Virus record (IMG/VR): IMGVR_UViG_3300010885_018955
Coordinates: 1-36,048 of that record
DNA: 36,048 nt
Source of the DNA: a virus
Reading direction: 5' to 3' (one strand)
In this document: positions 21,794 to 30,468 of the stretch, piece by piece
Numbering within the stretch: the first letter of the stretch is position 1
Layout of the letters: every line of letters begins with the position of its first letter
Translations under genes and position numbers: made by a program
Notes under the pieces: model-generated
Database searches by the model: none
Seen by the model: the letters and a program-made list of their open reading frames with translations, nothing else
Told to the model about the DNA's origin: nothing

Positions 21794-22828
21794 TCAGTCC
21801 TTCAACACGCCCTGGAGGGAGCAGTTGCTGATAGTCATGTTTCCGGCCCACCCGATTATCTGAACCATGGCATCCTGATTGATGCTCATGCGATCATCGC
21901 CAATGGGAACGCAGTTGCGGCGCGAATGCGGGCGGTAATGCAGATACTTGCTGTTCAGCATCCACAGCCGATTGGCCGGCGAACCGCCGACCGCACCAGC
22001 GCCCGCCGCGCCGAACGTGTTGCCGTCCGTGGTCGTGCCCTGGAACCCGCCGTCCAGAACAACCTTCATGCGGCGCCCGGCGCCCATGTAGTCGATGTTG
22101 GGGAACTCGGCCTTGGTCAACGGGCTGTTGGTGTCTTCGATGCGCTGGATCGCTTCGAGCGACTGCACGAAGTAATTGAACCAAGTGTTGCCCGTGATCG
22201 CGATATCCGGCCCATCTGGGCCGCGCATCAACTGCATTCCCAGGGCGTTCATGTAGTTTCGGATGTTCGCGCTGCTGACCGCGGCGCCGCCATCGGCCAC
22301 GCCCGCGTAGACCTTGTTCTGCCAGAACGGGAACAGCGCCCGGTCAATGCCGCCAACGGTGCCAGAGGTCGGCGTTGCCGATACCAGCGTCGCCAGCCCG
22401 CCCATCTGCCCCGTGATCGTGCCATCCGAATACATATCGTAGGCGAGGCCGTTGGACATGGTGTCATAGGCGTTGCTGATCCGAGACCGCAGCAACGGAA
22501 TGATCTGTTCGGCGCCCGCGTTCTGCAACTGCTCCAAGCCGGAGATGCTGATCGCCACGGCTGCCTGACGGATCGCGAACTCGGCCGCGCTGATCGTGTC
22601 GGACGGTTGGACGTTCAGCAGTTCATAGCCGGCATAGCGGGTGAACGTGGTGTTGTTCGCATAGTTCAATTCCTGCACGATGGTGCGACCACCATCGAAA
22701 GTGTCCTTGAACTTGCGCTGGCTCAGTTGAACCAGGATAGCGTTGTTGCGTGTTACGTTGTCAGCAAGCTCGCCCGTGCGATTGCGCAGGGTGGTCGTGA
22801 CAATCTCGCTCAGGTTTGGCGAGGCCAT
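21794..22828 (-). CDS. Major capsid protein
   Basis: 344 aa. It starts MASPNLSEIVTTTLRNRTGE, the N-terminal arm of a podovirus coat family, then FKDTFDGGRTIVQELNYANN and TFTRYAGYELLNVQPSDTIS, which form the E-loop and spine region of an HK97 fold. The helix SISGLEQLQNAGAEQIIPLL and the loop MSNGLAYDMYSDGT follow, and a strand-rich C-terminal half contains NSKYLHYRPHS. GGAG stands 9 nt before the ATG, suiting high expression. It follows the scaffold gene. The N-terminal arm is echoed in the small protein at 31929-32195. Confidence 0.85.
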   Translation of the reverse strand: MASPNLSEIVTTTLRNRTGELADNVTRNNAILVQLSQRKFKDTFDGGRTIVQELNYANNTTFTRYAGYELLNVQPSDTISAAEFAIRQAAVAISISGLEQLQNAGAEQIIPLLRSRISNAYDTMSNGLAYDMYSDGTITGQMGGLATLVSATPTSGTVGGIDRALFPFWQNKVYAGVADGGAAVSSANIRNYMNALGMQLMRGPDGPDIAITGNTWFNYFVQSLEAIQRIEDTNSPLTKAEFPNIDYMGAGRRMKVVLDGGFQGTTTDGNTFGAAGAGAVGGSPANRLWMLNSKYLHYRPHSRRNCVPIGDDRMSINQDAMVQIIGWAGNMTISNCSLQGVLKD

Positions 22829-22852
22829 AATCGGTTGCTCCGGTTGTCAGGT

Positions 22853-23884
22853 TCATGCCACCTGACCCCCGATCACTGCCCGTAGCTCGTCATCCAGCGA
22901 CCTATCCTTCCACGATCCGTGCCCGTTCATCGAGCCGCCCGGCGCGCTGTCCCTGACAGACGCGGAGGCGGCACGCGCGGCACGTGCCCTGGAAGTATCG
23001 GCTTTTCGGATTTCGTCTTGCGCGGCCTTGCGCTCTGCTGCAAACCGTTCCTCACGCAACTTGGGATGGGCTAAAACAGCCGCATCGTATGCCTCTTTCA
23101 TTGTCCGTTCCGGGTTGGCCGTCATCAGATGCCCCATATCCTTGCGGACGACATCGAAATGCGGATAATCAGAATTGGCACGAAAGGCGGCAATGTCTGC
23201 CATGAGTTTCGCAGTTTCGGCGCGATCGCGCTCAGCTTTGGCACGATCGCTTTCCTCAAGCATCCGATCGACGCGCGGATCGCGCATCTCGACCGGACGA
23301 CTGGGGGCCGCTGGGGTAGCAGGGGGATCAGTCAATAGGTCTCTGAGGTCGTATCCCACCGCTGCGGCCATCTGCACCAAGGCATCGCGCGGATTGACAC
23401 GAACGGCTTGTTCCCATCCCAACAGGCGCTCAAGCGCCTCGGCCGGGTGGGTTATACCTGCATCGCGCATCCGCTGCTCATGCGGGGCGTAGGCTTGTCG
23501 GTAACGGTCGATCTCTTGCGTTTCGGTTGCCCGTTCTACCAAAGCCGCGTGCATGTCGCGCTCTCGGCGGGCCACAGTTTCCTGCGCCTCGAGAGAAAGA
23601 GCATTCCACGCGGTTTCCGACCAAGCGTCCGGCCGGTCTGTGCCGGCGTCCGCCTTGGGCTGGTCGGTGTTGGTGTCGTCCTTGGCCTCGGCCGGCGCGT
23701 CGGCGCTCTCTGCCTTGGCAAATCGTCCGGTTTCGTCGCGCTTGGCGTCGGTGCCAGCGGCGGTTTCGTTGTCCGGGTCCCGTGCGACCTGTTCATCCCA
23801 CGCAGCGCGCAGGACGCTTTCCAGGTCTTCGCCGGGGGATGCGGCTTCGGTGGGTTCAGCGGGGGCGGATGTGGTTTCGCTCAC
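22853..23884 (-). CDS. Scaffolding protein
   Basis: 343 aa from a GTG overlapping the previous stop (GTGA). The N-terminal third is acidic and low-complexity (PAEPTEAASPGEDLESVLRA). The middle contains TAWNALSLEAQETVARRERD, YRQAYAPHEQRMRDAGITHP and LGWEQAVRVNPRDALVQMAA. A charged helical region, EESDRAKAERDRAETAKLMA, follows, and the C-terminus is basic and Ala/Arg-rich. This pattern, with the W..L....Q....RR..D and NP.dAl..lA words, and its position between portal and coat genes, fits the internal scaffold of P22-like and related phages. It would direct coat assembly and leave the procapsid. Confidence 0.72.
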   Translation of the reverse strand: MSETTSAPAEPTEAASPGEDLESVLRAAWDEQVARDPDNETAAGTDAKRDETGRFAKAESADAPAEAKDDTNTDQPKADAGTDRPDAWSETAWNALSLEAQETVARRERDMHAALVERATETQEIDRYRQAYAPHEQRMRDAGITHPAEALERLLGWEQAVRVNPRDALVQMAAAVGYDLRDLLTDPPATPAAPSRPVEMRDPRVDRMLEESDRAKAERDRAETAKLMADIAAFRANSDYPHFDVVRKDMGHLMTANPERTMKEAYDAAVLAHPKLREERFAAERKAAQDEIRKADTSRARAARAASASVRDSAPGGSMNGHGSWKDRSLDDELRAVIGGQVA

Positions 23885-24228
23885 GGATACACCGATGTCT
23901 GTGCACCGGCGAAATCACCCTCAAACAACCCCGGCACCGGGTCAGGCCGATAGCCTTGCTCCACCATCTGATAAGCCTCGGCAACGTCCGCGTCCGTGAT
24001 CGGCGACACCGACTGCGGCGCGCGGCGCGTTGGCACGTCGTTGCCAAGCTCCTGATACCCGGTTTCCTTGTTCATCCGGCGCCACGTTGACTTGCTCTCG
24101 GTGGCCTTGCCCGTGCCTGGATGCCAGCCGACGCTCATCGTGTCGCGGTGGATCGCAGGCGCGACAGATACGCGCGGCGCCCTCACCGCTTCAACCCACT
24201 GATCATTGTGCCAGATGAATTTCGCCAT
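23881..24228 (-). CDS. Conserved-type small phage protein between portal and scaffold
   Basis: 115 aa, starting MAKFIWHNDQWVEAVRAPRV; a GTG 9 nt upstream is an alternative start. A core HRDTMSVGWHPGTGKATESK, then STWRRMNKETGYQELGN, recalls a small conserved protein found beside podovirus portal genes (R..m....HP.tGk..dSKS.fR......G..E.GN). It is hydrophilic, with no membrane or metal motif. It may be a minor capsid or assembly protein; its role is unknown. Confidence 0.6.
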   Translation of the reverse strand: MAKFIWHNDQWVEAVRAPRVSVAPAIHRDTMSVGWHPGTGKATESKSTWRRMNKETGYQELGNDVPTRRAPQSVSPITDADVAEAYQMVEQGYRPDPVPGLFEGDFAGAQTSVYP

Positions 24229-24267
24229 GTGTGCCACGTTATGTTAAATCAGGGGGAAGTGCAACCA

Positions 24268-26592
24268 TCACGCGCGGGCCGGCTTGTCGGCGACCTTCTC
24301 CTTGATGTCCAACTCCCGCGCCCGCAACGCCAGATCAGCCGCGTCGAGCATCTCTTGGTGCGTCTGCGCCCGATACCGCAGATCAGCGTCACCCGCTTCG
24401 ATCTCGGCCGATTGCGCGGCCAAAACGTGTTCCGTCATGTCCTGCGCATTTTGCGCCTCGGATTGCGCCGCTTCGTGCTGCAACTGAACGCCGGCAATCT
24501 GCGCTTCGATCTGCTTTATCTGCAACTGGACCTGGGCAATTTGCAGATCGGCCTGCGATTTCATCTGCATCGACTGCATCCGCATCTGTTCGACCTGCAT
24601 CGACGCTTGGCTTTCAGCCTGCTTGATCTGGATATCCGATTGCGACTTCGCGGCGGCGGCCTGCGCCTTGATAACCTCGGGATCGGGCGGCGGCGGTTGC
24701 TGCGCCATCATCTCCATGTGCTTCGTCAGGCGCGTGATGGTGTCTTCCAACACGGTCTCCAGTTCCAGGCCGATCGGAAACCCACGCACGCCAAACATCA
24801 GCATCTTGCCCAGCGCCGGGATCAGGATCGGCGCCAAGGTCGGCGGGATCAATAGCGCTTTTTCGATGAACGCGCTCACCGCCGCCAGGAACTCAACGCG
24901 CGCCTGCTTTTGCTCCAGTTCATCGGCCTGGATCGTGGACTTATCCTCGATCTCAATGCGGAAATCACGCAGCCGGTTGTTCCGCAGAAGCGAGACGGCT
25001 TGGTCGAACATCGGAACCGGTGGTGGCATGGCGGGCATGGGGGATGGCGCACCCATACCCGCCACTCCGGCCAGTGGGAGCCTTTCCGGGGCCGCACTGC
25101 CCGGCGGTGTTCCCATCTGCATCGGGGGCGGCCCACCCATCGGCGGCCCGCCATTGTGCCCCATCATGCTATCTCGCTCGTCCTGCGCAAGCTCGCTCTG
25201 ATCCCAGCAGGACATCTCCCGCAACGTCTCAGGCCCAAAATGCTCCGCGATGATCTCGCCCGTCATGCGCAGGCAGTCGGTCACATATTCGGCCATTTGC
25301 GCCTGCCGATCACTTAGGCGCAACGTGGCATACTTGCCCTTGGTCCGTATCTCGGTGGCCGTCTTGTCGCCGCTGGTGGTCTCCGCGCCCCGGATCACGT
25401 CACTGATGCCCGTGATCTCGTAAAGGTCGCTTTTGACCTGCGCGCGGGCGTTCAGCAGGCTTTCGAGCGTTTGCACCATGTCCAGAGTAGGCAGGAAATC
25501 GATGGAGCCTTTCAGCCCCTGCTTCTCAGCAAATTCCAGCCAGTCCGTGACGGCTACCAACTGATTTTCGCCGGTATCGTTCAGCAGGTTGGCGATCTCG
25601 GCGAACTGCGAGTTGTAGACGCCGGCCACCTTGATCGCCTTCGTGACGTTCCGAATGCGCTCGGTCAACTCATTCAGTTGCTCAGCCTGCGGCCCGTATT
25701 CCTGATAGTCCGGCACAGGGACCAAAGAGCTATCCGTCAAAGTGGCAAACAGCGGGCGCGGTGTCGGGAAAAAATCGCGTAACCCTAGCGGATCGTCGCG
25801 GCTGTCCAGTATCTTGTCGTAGTCCTGCGCCAGCCAATGCACCTTGCGCGTGGCGATATCCCAAACCTCATACACCCGCGCCCGGTCGAAAATGCTATGT
25901 GCCTCCTCGGGCCGATGGGCGTTCTTCTGCCGGTCAGGCATCCACACCAATGGCACATCGCGGAACTGTTCTCCGAACCGCTCCACGCCATCTTCCATCG
26001 TCATCCGCACTTCGCGCGCCACCCACGTAACGCTTTCCCAGTTGGGAGATGACGAATGCAGAAAATCCCGGCGCCGGACGAAATCCCAGCAAACCTCCTC
26101 CTCCTCGACGCGCTCGCCTTGCTCCTCGCTGTCTTCCGTGATCTGCCCGACCTCGACGGTATCGGCTTCATACCGCGCCCACAGCACGCCGCGCCCATAC
26201 ATCAGGTAGTCATCGCGAACCTGCTTCAACTTGCGATCCAGTTTGCCCGCCTCGGCCGTGCTTTCGATGCACCGCCGCAGGATCATCGACGCCGCACGCC
26301 CCACCGGGTCGCGGTCGGCATACTTGCGCGCCACTACCGCGACCGGCGGCCTGGCATAGATCGCCGGCTTCAACGTCTCGACGTTGGACCACAGGATGCT
26401 GAACGCCACTTCGCGGTTTTGGAACGCCTGCTTCCCGCCCCGGTAGATGCGTTCGATCATGTCGCACACACGCCACCAATCGTAGCAGTCAAGGCGAGCC
26501 TGATCGAACTCGGCAAACCAGCGCGCGGCCGGCGTGGCAAAGTCAGCCGGGCTTTCGACCTGTTGCGCCATGTTGCCGGGGCGGTCGCTCAT
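24268..26592 (-). CDS. Portal protein (P22-like)
   Basis: 774 aa, similar to the 725 aa of P22 gp1. Typical stretches are FDQARLDCYDWWRVCDMIER, NREVAFSILWSNVETLKPAI, RKYADRDPVGRAASMILRRC and DYLMYGRGVLWARYEADTVE in the wing, and later QLNELTERIRNVTKAIKVAG and TEIRTKGKYATLRLSDRQAQ in the crown/stem. The C-terminus holds a long Gln/Ala/Met-rich helix (about residues 645-725, e.g. QADLQIAQVQLQIKQIEAQI), the barrel that projects into the capsid in this group. It forms the dodecameric DNA channel and docks the terminase. The GNMA start overlaps the small gene before it. Confidence 0.86.
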   Translation of the reverse strand: MSDRPGNMAQQVESPADFATPAARWFAEFDQARLDCYDWWRVCDMIERIYRGGKQAFQNREVAFSILWSNVETLKPAIYARPPVAVVARKYADRDPVGRAASMILRRCIESTAEAGKLDRKLKQVRDDYLMYGRGVLWARYEADTVEVGQITEDSEEQGERVEEEEVCWDFVRRRDFLHSSSPNWESVTWVAREVRMTMEDGVERFGEQFRDVPLVWMPDRQKNAHRPEEAHSIFDRARVYEVWDIATRKVHWLAQDYDKILDSRDDPLGLRDFFPTPRPLFATLTDSSLVPVPDYQEYGPQAEQLNELTERIRNVTKAIKVAGVYNSQFAEIANLLNDTGENQLVAVTDWLEFAEKQGLKGSIDFLPTLDMVQTLESLLNARAQVKSDLYEITGISDVIRGAETTSGDKTATEIRTKGKYATLRLSDRQAQMAEYVTDCLRMTGEIIAEHFGPETLREMSCWDQSELAQDERDSMMGHNGGPPMGGPPPMQMGTPPGSAAPERLPLAGVAGMGAPSPMPAMPPPVPMFDQAVSLLRNNRLRDFRIEIEDKSTIQADELEQKQARVEFLAAVSAFIEKALLIPPTLAPILIPALGKMLMFGVRGFPIGLELETVLEDTITRLTKHMEMMAQQPPPPDPEVIKAQAAAAKSQSDIQIKQAESQASMQVEQMRMQSMQMKSQADLQIAQVQLQIKQIEAQIAGVQLQHEAAQSEAQNAQDMTEHVLAAQSAEIEAGDADLRYRAQTHQEMLDAADLALRARELDIKEKVADKPARA

Positions 26593-26789
26593 TCAGCGGC
26601 GGCTTGGGAAGAAAGCGGGAAATTATGAAGCCCTTTTTCTTGTGCCGGCGCATCCTGTTGCGCCACCTGCCCCCGGATCGCATCCATGATCGGCGCCGCC
26701 CATTCCCACGGCGCCTTGGACACGGCAGCGCAAATCCCCTGCACCATGCCCGCCGACAACGTCAGCGTGTAGGTTTTCTGTTCCGTCAT
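26589..26789 (-). CDS. Small unknown protein before portal
   Basis: 66 aa, starting MTEQKTYTLTLSAGMVQGIC at the ATG overlapping the previous stop. A short beta lead (YTLTLSAGMVQGI) is followed by a helix with SKAPWEWAAPIMDAIRGQ and a disordered Ala/Gln tail. T-Y-T-L-T-L-S...V..I...L..AP.....P....I..Q recurs in tiny phage proteins that probably fold like small dimerising domains; the role is unknown. Its stop overlaps the portal start. Confidence 0.58.
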   Translation of the reverse strand: MTEQKTYTLTLSAGMVQGICAAVSKAPWEWAAPIMDAIRGQVAQQDAPAQEKGLHNFPLSSQAAAE

Positions 26790-29338
26790 ACCAATGCCAC
26801 GGCGTTCCACACGCCGCCCCCTTGTGAAACGTAAAGCGTCGTCCCGATGCCGCCGCCCGTCCGCAGATACAGCGAACCCCTCGGCGTGGTCGTGCCCGGA
26901 ACACCCGCGCCCGTCGTAATCGTCGGCCCCGACGCGCCCATGATGATCGAACTGCTGAACTGCGTCGGGCCGGTTATGCTGATTGTAGTCGCATCGGACG
27001 AAATCTTCGTGTTGGCCGAGGTATCGAGCGCGATGTCATGCCCCGTTGCCAACCACATCCCGTGGGCGCCAGCGTCTAGTGTGCTTTCTCGGGTATCGAA
27101 CACCGACTGCGTGTGCTTCGCACTCGCCTTGTAGGACGTTTTGATCTTGGCAGACGTGCCAGTGAAGGATTGGAACGCATAGGACGCCTCCATGCTGACT
27201 GCCGCGTCCGTCTTGCTGACGACGACAACCACGCCGCGCCGGCCGGCGTTAGAACTGTAATCGTCGAGACCCGCCGCCTCGATATCGACTTCCAGCCCGA
27301 GCAACACCGCGCCCGTCGATGACGGCTGGGTGCTATCATCTCGCGCTTCCATGATAGCGCCCCATACCACGCGAGTTTCGCCCGGAGCGGCGCCGGATGC
27401 CAGGTTCTGCCCCTGGAAATAGCCCGGCACCACCCGGCCAAGCGTCGATCCCGCTTTGATGACGCCTTGATGCAACGTCGTGTAATGCTCGGTCGGGCCG
27501 CTGTTTGTCTGAATAGAACTCCGAAACCGGGTAGCGAATGTGATAGCATCCGTTGTGTCAGTGACGAAGGCGGGCACATCCAGTGTTGCCGCAGAACCCG
27601 CGATTATCGCCCTGCCGCCGCTTACAACTGTCCCGCCAAGCTCTGTTGTGCCGCCGCTGCCCTGGATCAGCAGATTGGTCCGGGGCGTCCACGTCGAAAG
27701 CGTCACCGTCGCGCCCGTGCCGTAGGCGGTGCCATTACGATTGACCGGCGTGATCGCCACCGGCGTGCCAACGGTCGATGTGCGCCACCCGGCCCGGATC
27801 AGCGAAATTGCCGTGATGACGCCCGCCGTTTGAGCGGTCACCTTATACAAGTTGCCGTAAACATCCTCGGCCATGTCGTTGACCGACCACAGCGTGCCGC
27901 CGTTGCTGATCGTGATCGCCGTGACCTGATGGTAGTTCAGGTCAAGATCGGCGCCCGTTGACGTGCCGCGTAGCGACGCCGCGCCAACCTGGATTTCGCC
28001 GCCGTAGGTGTCGCTCGGGTTGATGCGAACGCCCGCGCCTCGCAGCAGATACCCCCCACCACCCGGCGCGGTGCCCGTGAAATTGCCTTGAAGCCCGTCA
28101 ATGAACCCCGCGCAATCGTTGGGGTAGGTTGTGAGCGCCCCCGATCCCGACCGGATCGCAGCCAGCACGCCCGTGCTTTTAACCGGCCACGCGCCGCCAG
28201 AAACGCCGCCAAACGATAGGACAACATCCCAGCCCTTGTCAGCATATGACCCGCCCGCCGTCAGATGTTGGCTTGACCACCCGCCGCCGATATTCGCCCC
28301 CCACCGAGGCGCACCGGTCGCATGGTCGCTTTCATGCGCCACCTGCCAGCCGATAACGCTCGCAACGGTCGCGGTGTCGGCAACGGTGGTGTTTGCCTCC
28401 CACCCGACCACTGACCGGTAGCCAACGGCGGTGCCAGACAGCCGCGCCTTAAACAGCCCGCCGTAGTGGTTCCCAAGGCCGAACTGGGTCAGGCTAAGGC
28501 CGCTGGAACTGCCGCCGGCCGTGACGGTCGATGTCGCATGGCCGGACACCCCGACCGATCCATCGCCGCCGTCAACCAGCGTCGTGGCCTCGTTCCGGAG
28601 CACCAGGCCAAAGACACCGACGCGCCCGCCGGTCTGCCCGGCTTTCAACTGGCCCTGACCCGACAAGTAACAGACACCGCCGTTATTGACCGCGAGCTTG
28701 TCGCTGTTGGTGCCGAACTCGGTCAGTTCATACGAGCCAGTGTAGCTGGATGTGCCGGCCAACGATTGCTTGATGTTCATTAGCGGCGCGAGTGTCGTAG
28801 ATCCACTCAACGTCTGCGCGGTGGTGTAGGACGTATAAGACCGCCCCTTGATGTTGCCGCTCACGTCGAATGCCACGGTTGCCGTTGTCGCGTCCGGCCC
28901 GACGTTGAACTGATGCGGATCGGCCGTCGTGCCGGCCTGATACCGCGTGTCCCAGATGGTGTAAGGCGAACTGCCGGATGTATTATACATCCGCAGCCGC
29001 ATACGCTCCAGGTCGCTCAAAGACAGCAACGCCCGCCGGTTTGCGGCGGTGTAGTATTCCGTGCCGCGCTCGCCCGTGCCGTCGCCGATCATCCGCAAGA
29101 TCGCTTGGGGCGTCGTGGCTGTGCCGATGGTGGCGATCCAGTCCAGATCGGCCATGATCGGGTGCAACCACTGATCGCCGTCCCAGAACTCGTAAAGCTG
29201 GGTATCCTCGGCAAACCCAAACAGGCCGGGCCACACCGTCGCCGGCCGATAGGTCGATTGCCAGGGTGCGCCTTCGGACGGCGGTATGACCTGCGACACG
29301 CTCTGGGGATAGGTGACGCTATCGGGGGAGGTTGTCAT
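26786..29338 (-). CDS. Large fibre-like virion protein
   Basis: 850 aa. The N-terminal 130 residues are an ordered head: WPGLFGFAEDTQLYEFWDGD, DLDWIATIGTATTPQAILRM and LLSLSDLERMRLRMYNTSGS. Beyond it come hundreds of residues of short beta strands rich in Gly, Thr, Ser and Val, as in trimeric phage fibres. The last 30 residues, GSLYLRTGGGIGTTLYVSQG and GVWNAVAL, resemble fibre tips. No catalytic pocket is visible, so tailspike hydrolase activity is not claimed. Its place between terminase and portal is unusual for a tail fibre; a head fibre is possible. It is coupled to both neighbours by 4-bp overlaps. Confidence 0.68.
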   Translation of the reverse strand: MTTSPDSVTYPQSVSQVIPPSEGAPWQSTYRPATVWPGLFGFAEDTQLYEFWDGDQWLHPIMADLDWIATIGTATTPQAILRMIGDGTGERGTEYYTAANRRALLSLSDLERMRLRMYNTSGSSPYTIWDTRYQAGTTADPHQFNVGPDATTATVAFDVSGNIKGRSYTSYTTAQTLSGSTTLAPLMNIKQSLAGTSSYTGSYELTEFGTNSDKLAVNNGGVCYLSGQGQLKAGQTGGRVGVFGLVLRNEATTLVDGGDGSVGVSGHATSTVTAGGSSSGLSLTQFGLGNHYGGLFKARLSGTAVGYRSVVGWEANTTVADTATVASVIGWQVAHESDHATGAPRWGANIGGGWSSQHLTAGGSYADKGWDVVLSFGGVSGGAWPVKSTGVLAAIRSGSGALTTYPNDCAGFIDGLQGNFTGTAPGGGGYLLRGAGVRINPSDTYGGEIQVGAASLRGTSTGADLDLNYHQVTAITISNGGTLWSVNDMAEDVYGNLYKVTAQTAGVITAISLIRAGWRTSTVGTPVAITPVNRNGTAYGTGATVTLSTWTPRTNLLIQGSGGTTELGGTVVSGGRAIIAGSAATLDVPAFVTDTTDAITFATRFRSSIQTNSGPTEHYTTLHQGVIKAGSTLGRVVPGYFQGQNLASGAAPGETRVVWGAIMEARDDSTQPSSTGAVLLGLEVDIEAAGLDDYSSNAGRRGVVVVVSKTDAAVSMEASYAFQSFTGTSAKIKTSYKASAKHTQSVFDTRESTLDAGAHGMWLATGHDIALDTSANTKISSDATTISITGPTQFSSSIIMGASGPTITTGAGVPGTTTPRGSLYLRTGGGIGTTLYVSQGGGVWNAVALV

Positions 29339-29535
29339 CGCCGCCGCATCCTCGGCCCCAGCACGCCATGCCGCTGCCTCGGATACAGGTCCGGGTCCGG
29401 CTGCATCGACACCACCGGCGGCGGGTCATACAGCACCGGCGGCAAAGGCATCACGCGAGATGCGGTTTCGTCCGCGATCTCCGGCGCTCCGATCTCGACG
29501 TTGAACGGCTGCGGTTGCGAAAAGTCGATCATCAC
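29335..29535 (-). CDS. Small Pro-rich protein before the fibre gene
   Basis: 66 aa, MMIDFSQPQPFNVEIGAPEI then SRVMPLPPVLYDPPPVVSMQ and a basic end RQRHGVLGPRMRRR. Very rich in proline and probably unfolded. It could tether the adjacent fibre-like protein or act as a short linker or assembly factor. Support is only its two 4-bp overlaps with neighbouring genes. Confidence 0.5.
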   Translation of the reverse strand: MMIDFSQPQPFNVEIGAPEIADETASRVMPLPPVLYDPPPVVSMQPDPDLYPRQRHGVLGPRMRRR

Positions 29536-29837
29536 ACCACCGATTGCCCTCGGGTGAAGTAGACCGCCGCCGTCCCGGAATTGGTAATACCGGCAGCGTA
29601 GAGCGTGCCCTCGCCCGGCACGTTGATGAACTCGACCGTCAACGGCAGGACCGGCATGGACGTGGTGCCAACCGCCGTGATCGTGCTTGTCGGGCTGACC
29701 GCCACGAACGCCAGGACGGACCCGGTGTTGACGATCCGCAGCACGTCACCACTGCCCGTGATCGTGGCTTGTAGCGTGCCGGTGTTGTCGAAGGTGCGGT
29801 TCTTCGTGCCGGCGGTGAGGGGGGCGAACGGCGTCAT
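29532..29837 (-). CDS. Small beta-rich virion-type protein
   Basis: 101 aa. It has TFDNTGTLQATITGSGDVLR, IVNTGSVLAFVAVSPTSTIT and VEFINVPGEGTLYAAGITNS with GTAAVYFTRGQSVV at the end. The all-beta, Ser/Thr/Gly-rich make-up is like a compact jelly-roll of head-decoration or fibre-base proteins seen in phages (N-TG-sxxafV pattern). It lies just ahead of the fibre gene and may bind it. No other function is indicated. Confidence 0.58.
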   Translation of the reverse strand: MTPFAPLTAGTKNRTFDNTGTLQATITGSGDVLRIVNTGSVLAFVAVSPTSTITAVGTTSMPVLPLTVEFINVPGEGTLYAAGITNSGTAAVYFTRGQSVV

Positions 29838-30148
29838 TTCATCACCTTGAAATGCCGCGCCACCTTGTCGTCACCCAACACAGCCTTCGCAATGTGCATG
29901 GGAAGCTCGATATGCACGCGGAGGATTTGCGCCAGCTCCCACGCTGTCATGGATTTCTGTGCCGTCGAAGCGTCAAACAGAACCCACCCTTCGGCGCGCT
30001 CCTCGGTGGTGCCGAAACACGTCTCCGTGGTCACATAGTCGCGCTCCGCCAGGTCGGGCGGAATGACCATGTTGACCTCGGGCGCGACCTTTACCGGCGC
30101 GGCCTCGGCCGGCTCAGCCACAGCAACATCACCCACCACATCGCTCAT
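29834..30148 (-). CDS. Unknown 104-aa protein
   Basis: It starts MSDVVGDVAVAEPAEAAPVK, an acidic Ala/Pro leader, and continues with RDYVTTETCFGTTEERAEGW, VLFDASTAQKSMTAWELAQI and a basic end, LGDDKVARHFKVMK. The second half looks like a small helical domain. It is coupled to the genes on both sides. No family was recognised; it is a late-operon protein by position. Confidence 0.55.
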   Translation of the reverse strand: MSDVVGDVAVAEPAEAAPVKVAPEVNMVIPPDLAERDYVTTETCFGTTEERAEGWVLFDASTAQKSMTAWELAQILRVHIELPMHIAKAVLGDDKVARHFKVMK

Positions 30149-30468
30149 GCCTCATACCTCCAAACGGCGGGATCGTCGTCCGATCGCGCGCCAATCTTCC
30201 ATTCCAGCCAGACGAAAGCATCATTTACGCGGCGACCATCCGATCCACTTATTTCGTTCACGCCAATCGGCGGCCCAGCATTCCTTTCATGCCGAACAGC
30301 GATAGGGTGATCATTTTTCTCATCCTTGATTTCGAATACCAACGCCGCGCCGTCGATGATATGCCCCGGCAGCGTGTCGAACACGCTCACCAGTCTGGGA
30401 TTACCCTTGATCCCAAGACGCTCCACCAAATCGGCATAGGATAGCGTGACGACGGCTTTTCGGATCAT
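30145..30468 (-). CDS. Unknown 107-aa protein after the large terminase
   Basis: It starts MIRKAVVTLSYADLVERLGI with its ATG overlapping the terminase stop. A beta-rich domain follows (SVFDTLPGHIIDGAALVFEI and HPIAVRHERNAGP), and the C-terminus is Trp/Asp-rich (AFVWLEWKIGARSDDDPAVW). It does not look like a membrane protein. Its role is unknown, possibly linked to packaging because of its place. Confidence 0.55.
   Translation of the reverse strand: MIRKAVVTLSYADLVERLGIKGNPRLVSVFDTLPGHIIDGAALVFEIKDEKNDHPIAVRHERNAGPPIGVNEISGSDGRRVNDAFVWLEWKIGARSDDDPAVWRYEA

Noticed and set aside
21752-22885. 377-codon open frame on the plus strand
   Set aside because: Antisense to the major coat gene, with His/Arg/Val-rich composition typical of the complementary frame of a high-GC gene.
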